From NCBI GenBank assembly GCA_022495995.1, contig JAFEMH010000938.1, forward strand, positions 1-64,000: a stretch of DNA of 64,000 nt. The letters are read 5' to 3'. This document shows, in pieces, positions 57,562 through 64,000 of this stretch. The translations under genes and the position numbers were made by a program. The stretch is from Adenophora triphylla var. japonica (taxonomy: Eukaryota > Streptophyta > Magnoliopsida > Asterales > Campanulaceae). The stretch's first letter is position 1, and the number at the start of each line of letters is the position of its first letter. The notes beneath the pieces are model-generated. The model did no database searches. It worked only from the letters and a program-made list of their open reading frames with translations, and had not been told where the DNA came from.

Positions 57562-58028
57562 TGTTATGAACTTGAGTGATTATCAATAACGTATGCAAAG
57601 GGAATATCAATTTACAGATGGATTCCGTAAATTGAATTCAGAATTTAGATAACAAAGAGAATTAGATTGAGATGAGTTGAGATGGAGGAAGAGAGAGAGA
57701 GCTGAGAGAAGAATTTAGATTGAGAAAACAGAAGAAGAATTGAGATGAGAACGGATGAATTGGGCTGAGAAAGAGAAGAAGAATTTTGGGGAGGAAATTG
57801 TTATAATTTTTCATTGATACTGCAAACCTCAATTCACGTTGTATATAACGTGATACATTACAAGGCAATTCCCAAGCCTACCCTTCTCATATAACGGAAA
57901 TAACAAACTAACCCTTCTACTAAACGACACCGTATTACTAACTTTAAAACTAATAGACACTTAACGGAAATATTGAAATGTGACTAACGGTACCCCCAAA
58001 TTAACGGTAAGAAACCCAGATCATTACA
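57562..58028 (-). repeat. Right LTR (inverted) of the inverted-LTR element
   Basis: Reverse complement of 56548-57014, same length, with small differences (for example a replaced CGATTAATTCACTGG stretch near 57760). The complement of TGGTATCAGAGC lies just inside it at about 57548-57559. Confidence 0.87.
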
Positions 58029-58061
58029 ATACCGAACGGAAAGAACCAAATGAAAACCAAA

Positions 58062-58498
58062 TGATGTCGAGTTGAAGCCTTGAGATTGATACCGAACGGA
58101 AAAAACCAGAAACAATGGGTTACAAACCCTAGATAAAGAAAGCCTCAGCTTTTCCTTTATTTTATTTATTCAATAATCAACAAGTCTTCCTTAAAAACAA
58201 AACCCTAACAATGTTTAAATACTAATTTTAAGAACATTCTAGAACCTACCAAACCCTACAACCCTAATGACTTATTTAAAACACTATAGACTAAAATATC
58301 CCTCGTTTAAAAATAATAAAATAAATAATAACGATAATATTACGAGACGATACTAAATATATAAAATCACAAAACAATTCCTGTAGCCATTGAAGCTTCA
58401 TGGCAATTTGCAATGAAGGCCCACGGCAATTTGCTATGAAGGCGGACGCCTGGCTTCCTCCCAGGCTGGCGCCTCTCCATCAGTATCACCCTGCATCA
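58062..58498 (-). repeat. Gypsy-like LTR, - orientation (diverged 5' half)
   Basis: On - it starts after GAAGGAAAGAA at about 58498 and ends GACATCA at 58062. Its 3' half matches 59313-59730 closely (AAGCTGAGGCTTTCTTTATC, GGGTTTGTAACCCATTG, CGGTATCAATCTCAAGGC). The 5' half does not match, so it is chimeric or diverged. Confidence 0.65.
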
Positions 58499-59312
58499 TT
58501 CTTTCCTTCTTAGAAAAATTTCGACCTCGAATTTGGATTGTTGCTTTTGGGAATACGTCTAGAAATTTATCCTTCAACCGTCGACGCACTGTATACTTAC
58601 GATTGCTTTTCACTAAATCCATCCAATCCGTCCAAAAATATGTAACACAATCTTCAAATAGCAATTTCTTGACAGTCTGATAGTCTGATGACAAATCTGA
58701 CCGGAGAACAACCAATTGAAAGGATCTTCATATGGATAAAAACACTTAACGAACCCAAAATTCCACGACAATTCATCCGATGGAAGTTTTGAACAAGACG
58801 TTTTTAGATCTTCCGAGTATGACCTTCTCAATTGACATATATCACAGTCACAAATATCATAAACAGGAGGTTTTGACCAAAAACCCTTTCAACAGTAATG
58901 ATAGATAATGGGACGCGAAATACATCCGGATGTGCCATACCTTCAATCCCCGGACTCTCAATTTTTGCATCGATATCCCTTGAAGGATTTGCCACATTTC
59001 TGGACCCAATTTCTTGACCCCGATTGAAGGGAGTGACCCCTTCTTGAAACTCCATGTCCTCGGATAATACCTCCGAATCTGAACCCATAGCCGGTGGATG
59101 CATCATGGCCCCTTCCACGCGTGCCTAAAAATTCTGGAGTTGTTGAATCTGCTTTCGCATTTCGTCTACCTCAATATCACGTATGCCACGTTTGCGATGA
59201 TGAACGTCTTGACTGAAATCCGCTCCACGGTTCCTTCCACGAACATCTTTTTCGCCACGAACACTACGCCCTCGTTCGGCCATCAATATCGATACCCTCG
59301 TCTGATACCAAA
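58499..59312 (-). pseudogene. Truncated gypsy-like internal region (gag start and 3' end)
   Basis: On - the primer site TGGTATCAGA (59310-59301) is followed by a gag-like N terminus: MAERGRSVRGEKDVRGRNRG, then KRGIRDIEVDEMRKQIQQLQ (59290-59135). A stop follows near 59127. A second stretch contains MHPPAMGSDSEVLSEDMEF. The 3' part reads RRRLKDKFLDVFPKATIQIR and FSKKERMMQGD just before the next LTR. All enzymatic domains are missing. The family is probably Ty3/gypsy, judged from gag style only. Confidence 0.55.
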
Positions 59313-59730
59313 TAATGTCGAATGAAGCCTTGAGATTGATACCGAACGGAAAATACCATAAACAATGGGTTACAAACCCTAGATAAAGAAAGCCTCAGCT
59401 TTTCCTTTATTTTCTTTATTCAATAATCAACCACTGATTTTCGGAATTACAATTACGCCTAATTATATAGTGACCCTAGGACTTGAAAAACAAGTCAAAA
59501 ACTTTCCAAAATAACCCTAGTCTATATAGTAACCTTATCAATCAATAAAACATTAAAATAAAACCCTAATCTACTTCTAATCATAAAAATATTACCTATT
59601 TAAAATAAATTCCGAAAATAATAAAATAATAACAAATAAAATTAGTTAAAATCAAATCCTAACTTAGCTCCAGATTTTGATCTCCTTGCTTGTCCCGCTT
59701 GATCAACTTGTCTGTTATCATACTGTATCA
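59313..59730 (-). repeat. Gypsy-like LTR, - orientation
   Basis: Starts TGATACAGTATGATAACAGA at 59730, preceded on - by a purine-rich GAAGGAGAGAA, and ends next to the primer site. It therefore acts as 3' LTR for the fragment at 59731-59830 and as 5' LTR for 58499-59312. It is the inverted partner of 56104-56522. Confidence 0.7.
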
Positions 59731-60340
59731 TTCTCTCCTTCTTAGAAAAAATTCGACCTCGAATTTTGGTTGTTGTGCTGAAAGATACCTTACAAAATTC
59801 ACCCTTCAACCTTGCCATGTTAATTGATAAACATGAAAAATTGAACCTTCATTGAAATTTGAGTTTGTTTATGCCACCATTTTAAACACTTGTGAGTACA
59901 CGGATAGTTTTATGTAGGCTACACCATAGCGAGGTACATTAATTCTATCTTTGTATGATCAAGATGAGCAAACGGTGATTGCTATAAGTTTAAAATGGTT
60001 TAACCCAATTAGGCTATCAAAACAGTTTTGGGCCTAAGGCATAAGATGAGATTGAAACATGTGACATAAGATGTCTATAATCTCATAAAGGATCTAAATG
60101 TCATATGTTGATATGATTGATAAATGTTATCTACCTTTTTAGTTTAATTTTGAGCAGTCGTGCCATAGCCGACTTGAAATTAAATTAAAGTTGGGTCTTA
60201 GCCTATTAAATTATATTATGCATGTTTGTATAAGAAGGTTATATAATTTAGTGGGAGTATTTGAGAAATACGTTAATTAATCTCTTAATTGAAATTGGTA
60301 CTTATATGTGTTCATATTTGTTGCATATCTTTGTACATCA
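59731..60340. other. Retroelement edge and AT-rich spacer
   Basis: 59731-59830 on - repeats the pre-LTR end of the gypsy-like element (CGAGGTCGAATTTTTTCTAA). From there to 60340 is AT-rich leader-like DNA. No LTR or primer site for the next copia element was found, so that element may be 5'-truncated. Confidence 0.45.
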
Positions 60341-63300
60341 ATGGCTGTAAACACTAATCAAACTCTATCACTGCGATCAGTCCTTGAGAAGGACAAGTTA
60401 GAAGAGAATGGCAACAACTATGTGGATTGGATCCGCAGTTTGAGAATTGTTCTCAAACAAGAAAGGAAGTTGTACATTCTCGATGGACCCGTTCCACCCG
60501 AGCCTGCTGCTAATGCAACTCGAGCTGAAAAGGATCAACACAAGAAACATATGGATGATTCTATTGATGTTGGTTGCTTGATGCTCGCTACCATGTGTAA
60601 GGCCCTTCAAAAGGATCTTGAACACATGGATGCTTATGATTTGGGAAATCATTTGAAGGAAATGTTCCAGTTGCAAGCACGTCAGGAAAGGTTTGACACC
60701 ATGAAGGCTCTTCACCCCGAAAGTTATAATCAGTTTGTTATGAATTATAACATGAATGGGATGAATAAATCTCTGTCTGAACTGCATGGGATGCTAAAGA
60801 ATGCAGAGAACAATATCATCAAGAAAACCAATCAAGTGTTGATGGTGAATAAAGGAAAGGGGTTCAAGAAATCCAAGGTTAAAGCAAAAGTTGCTAAACC
60901 GGAGGCAAAGGTTGCCGTTGTTGAGAAGCCTCAACCCAAATTCCAAAAGGATGCGGTGTGCTACCATTGCAAGGAAACTGGGCATTGGAGGCGTAACTGC
61001 AAGGTTTATCAGGAAGGACCGAAGAAGAAGGGCAATGAGATTGTCGTGACTTCAGGTATCTATGTGATAGATATTCTACTTTCTACTTCTAGTTCTTGGG
61101 TATTAGATACCGGATGTGAATCTTACATTTGTTTAAATGTGCAGGGACTAAAGAATAGAAGGTCGCTCAAAGAAGGTGAAGTAGACCTACGTGTTGGAAA
61201 TGGAGCAAGAGTTGCTGCATTGGCCGTAGGGACTTATGAAGTCACTTTACCTAGCGGATTAATATTAGTTTTGAATAATTGCTATTATGTTCCGGATTAG
61301 AGCAGAAACATTATTTCAATTTCTTGTTTAGACAATGAAGGTTATAGTTTTCTTATTAAGAATAAGAAATTTTTCATTTATTTGAATGATATGCTTTATT
61401 GTATTGCACATTCTTTTAATGGCCTTTATGTCTTAGATGTTGAAAATAATGTTGAAAATGTCTATCATATAAATAAGAAATCTAAACCAAATAATGTGAA
61501 CGACACATATAAATGGCATTGCCGTCTTGGTCACATAAATGAGCAACGCGTCTCTAAACTCCATAAAGATGGATATTTAGACTCGTATAATTATGAATCA
61601 TATGATGTTTGCGAATCTTGTTTATTGGGCAAGATGACTAAAGCACCTTTTACTAAGAGTAGTGAAAGGGCTAGTGATTTGTTGGCTCTCATACATACTG
61701 ATGTATGTGGACCAATTAATAGCATTGCTAGGGGAGGATTTCGGTACTTCATAACGTTCACTGATGACTTATCAAGATATGGCTATGTCTATCTGATGAA
61801 GTACAAAAGTGAAGCATTTGAGATATTTAGAATATTTCAAAATAAAGTACAAAATCAACTTGGCAAAACTATTAAAACACTTCGATCCGATCGAGGTGGT
61901 GAATATTTAAGCCAAGAATTTGATGATCATCTGAAAAGTTGTGGAATTGTTTCAGAACTTACTCCACCCGGAACACCACAATGGAATGGTGTGTCCGAGA
62001 GGAGAAATCGAACTCTATTAGATATGGTTCGATCGATGATGAGTCAAGTTAACCTTCCTATTTCCTTTTGGGTACATGCACTGGAAACAGCTGCTTTCAC
62101 ACTTAATAAGGTCCCTACTAAATCGGCTCCTAAGACCCCACATGAGATGTGGCATGGAAGAAAACCTAGTTTATCTTTCATGAAGATTTGGGGATGTGAA
62201 GCTTATGTCAAGAAATTAGTTTCTGAAAAAAAGCTTGCACCCAGATCCGATAAATGTATTTTCGTAGGTTATCTCAAGGAAACGAAAGGATATCAATTTT
62301 ACAATCGATCCGAGAACAAAGTATTTGTTGCTCGACATGGTGTCTTTCTAGAGAAAGAGTTTCTCTCTAAAGAAACTAGTGGGAGTAAAATTGATCTTGA
62401 AGAAATTCAAGAACCCGAAAATGACAAGGAACCAATAGTAGAGACGGAACCAAATTCACAAGCAGTTGTGGAACCGGATCAAGATACACAAGTTCTTCGC
62501 AGATCGGATAGGATACGATCCGAACCTGAGAGATATGGATTTCTCATGACGAAAAGTAACGAAGTAGAAATCATTGAGAATGATGAACCTACTTCCTATC
62601 AAGAGGCGATGTCCACTCCTGATTCGGACAAGTGGCTAGGAGCCATGGAATTCGAGATCAAATCCACGTACGATAATCAAGTTTGAAACTTGATTGATCC
62701 ACCTGAAGGTGTAAAAACCATAGGGTGCAAGTGGGTTTTCAAAAAGAAAACCGACATGGATGGGAAGGTACATACTTACAAGGCTAGGCTTGTTGCTAAG
62801 GGGTATAAAGTGCATTCATGGTGTTGACTATGATGAAACCTTTTCACCCGTAGCAATGCTTAAGTCTATTAGAATCTTAATTGCCATAGCCGCATATTAT
62901 GACTATGAGATATGGCAAATGGATGTCAAAACAGCGTTTCTTAACGAAAACTTACTTGAGGATGTATACATGATACAGCCTGAAGGGTTTGTCGATCCAA
63001 AGAATTCTAATAAAGTATGTAAGTTGCAGAGATCCATTTATGGATTGAAGCAAGCTTCGAGGAGCTGGAATCTACGTTTTGATGAATCAGTCAAAGAGTT
63101 TGGCTTCATCAAAAACGAAGATGAGCCTTGTGTATACAAGAAAATAAGTGGGAGCATAGTACTATTTCTGGTGTTATATGTTGATGACATCTTACTCATT
63201 GAAAACAATGTTCCTGCACTTGAGACTGTCAAGTCCTGGTTAGGAAAATGTTTCTCAATGTAAGATATGGGTGAAGCGGCTTATATCCTTGGTATCAAGA

Positions 63301-64000
63301 TCTATAGAGATAGATCAAGAAGGATGATTGGTTTGAGTCAAAGTACATATATTGACAAGGTCCTTAGAAGATTCCGAATGAAAAATTCTAAAAGAGGGAA
63401 CTTGCCAATGGGACATGGCATTACTCTTAGCAAGACTCATTGTCCTAAGACAAATGATGAGCGAAAGAGGATGAGTGATATTCCATATGCTTCGACAATT
63501 GGATCTATCATGTATGCCATGTTATGTACTAGACCCGATGTCTCGTATGCTCTAAGCGCGACGAGTAGATACCAGTCTGATCCTGGTGAGAACTATTGGA
63601 TAGCAGTCAAGAATATCCTTAAGTACTTGAGAAGAACTAAGGATGTATTCTTGGTATTTGGAGGAATGGAAGATGATCTGGTTGTAAAAGGTTACACAGA
63701 TGCAAGCTTCCAAACCGACAAAGATGACTTTAGATCGCAGTCTGGGTTCGTGTTTATGCTAAATGGAGGTGCCGTTTGTTGGAAGAGTTCCAAGCAAAGC
63801 ACTGTTGCTGATTCTACAACCGAAGCCGAATACATAGCCGCATCGGATGCGGCTAAGGAGGCGGTTTGGATCAAGAAGTTCGTTAGTGACTTAGAAGTCG
63901 TTTCGAGTATCACTAACCCGATAGAGCTTTATTGTGACAATAATGGTGCTATTGCCCAAGCAAAAGAACCAAGGTCACATCAACTATCCAAACACATTCT
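60341..64000 (+). pseudogene. Ty1/copia gag-pol, degenerate, runs off the window
   Basis: Gag starts at the ATG at 60341 (MAVNTNQTLSLRSVLEKDKL), with UBN2-type gag and the knuckle CYHCKETGHWRRNC (60960-61001). Protease SSWVLDTGCESYIC is at 61090-61131. Integrase has the zinc region WHCRLGHINEQR...CESC and the acidic residues in IHTDVCGP, LRSDRGGEY and SERRNRTL. Reverse transcriptase has WQMDVKTAFLNENL, IYGLKQASRSW and LYVDDILL (63174-63197). RNase H has GYTDASFQTDKDD and TTEAEYIAASDAAKEA. Damage: TAG at 61298-61300, TGA at 62684-62686 where Trp is expected, a frameshift near 62810, and TAA at 63261-63263 where Lys is expected. The frame stays open to the window edge; the 3' LTR lies outside. 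Confidence 0.92.

Larger units (their letters stand above)
56548..58028. mobile_element. Retroelement with LTRs in inverted orientation
   Basis: Two 467 bp LTRs lie head to head: + at 56548-57014 and - at 57562-58028, about 95% alike. Both outer ends are the U3 end (TGTAATGATC and its complement GATCATTACA). ATACC flanks the insert exactly (56543-56547 and 58029-58033). Each LTR is followed inward by AGTGGTATCAGAGC, the initiator-tRNA primer site. Beyond this site the two inner flanks are unrelated. The 547 bp between holds a gag remnant read from the left (SFEEYLDEFRLFDLN near 57200). It inserted into gypsy-like LTR DNA. Confidence 0.85.

Overview
The window is nuclear DNA from a flowering plant, almost certainly a eudicot. 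Genes are split by GT-AG introns, the noncoding DNA is AT-rich, and it is packed with plant transposons: Stowaway-type MITEs ending in CTCCCTCCGT, Ty1/copia and gypsy-like LTR elements, Mutator-like elements with 9-10 bp target duplications, a Helitron, an Au-like SINE and an RTE-type LINE. The species cannot be named from the sequence alone.

Four conserved protein genes and one tRNA gene can be read. GRXS15, the mitochondrial CGFS glutaredoxin, lies on + with coding exons at 9579-13002. PWP2/UTP1, a WD40 ribosome-biogenesis protein, lies on - at 18542-14299 and is convergent with GRXS15. An acyl-protein thioesterase-like hydrolase is on - at 29077-26841. COX5b, the cytochrome c oxidase zinc subunit, is on - at 40119-32615. 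A tRNA-Gly(GCC) gene is at 52378-52448. They are unrelated housekeeping genes and form no operon or cluster. GRXS15 carries one internal frameshift and PWP2 carries two. All three are 1-2 base indels at or beside short homopolymers, so residual indel errors in a long-read assembly are a serious alternative to real damage.

Layout: 1-540, a broken gene fragment of unknown identity; 1512-4360, a probable Mutator-like element containing nine hairpin repeats; 4433-8216, a Helitron with a triplicated 591 bp unit, one copy of which received a MITE; 8750-18542, GRXS15 and PWP2; 18543-25660, a degenerate FAR1-type transposase with arrays of a CTGGCAC repeat, split by a short internally deleted copia element; 25845-29440, a LINE remnant and the thioesterase; 29441-40119, MITE-rich DNA and COX5b, whose two long introns hold most of its transposons; 40383-43358, a Mutator-like element and two MITEs; 43550-56100, a segment present in three diverged copies, interrupted by a young copia element with TA...CA ends; 56104-59830, gypsy-like LTRs arranged as inverted repeats; 60341-64000, a degenerate copia gag-pol that runs off the window.

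The most unusual structure is at 56548-58028. A 1481 bp insertion has two 467 bp LTRs in inverted, not direct, orientation. It is flanked by a 5 bp target duplication (ATACC), and the second LTR's homology ends exactly at the end of the primer-binding site. That layout fits integration of an aberrant reverse-transcription product carrying an inverted plus-strand strong-stop DNA at one end.
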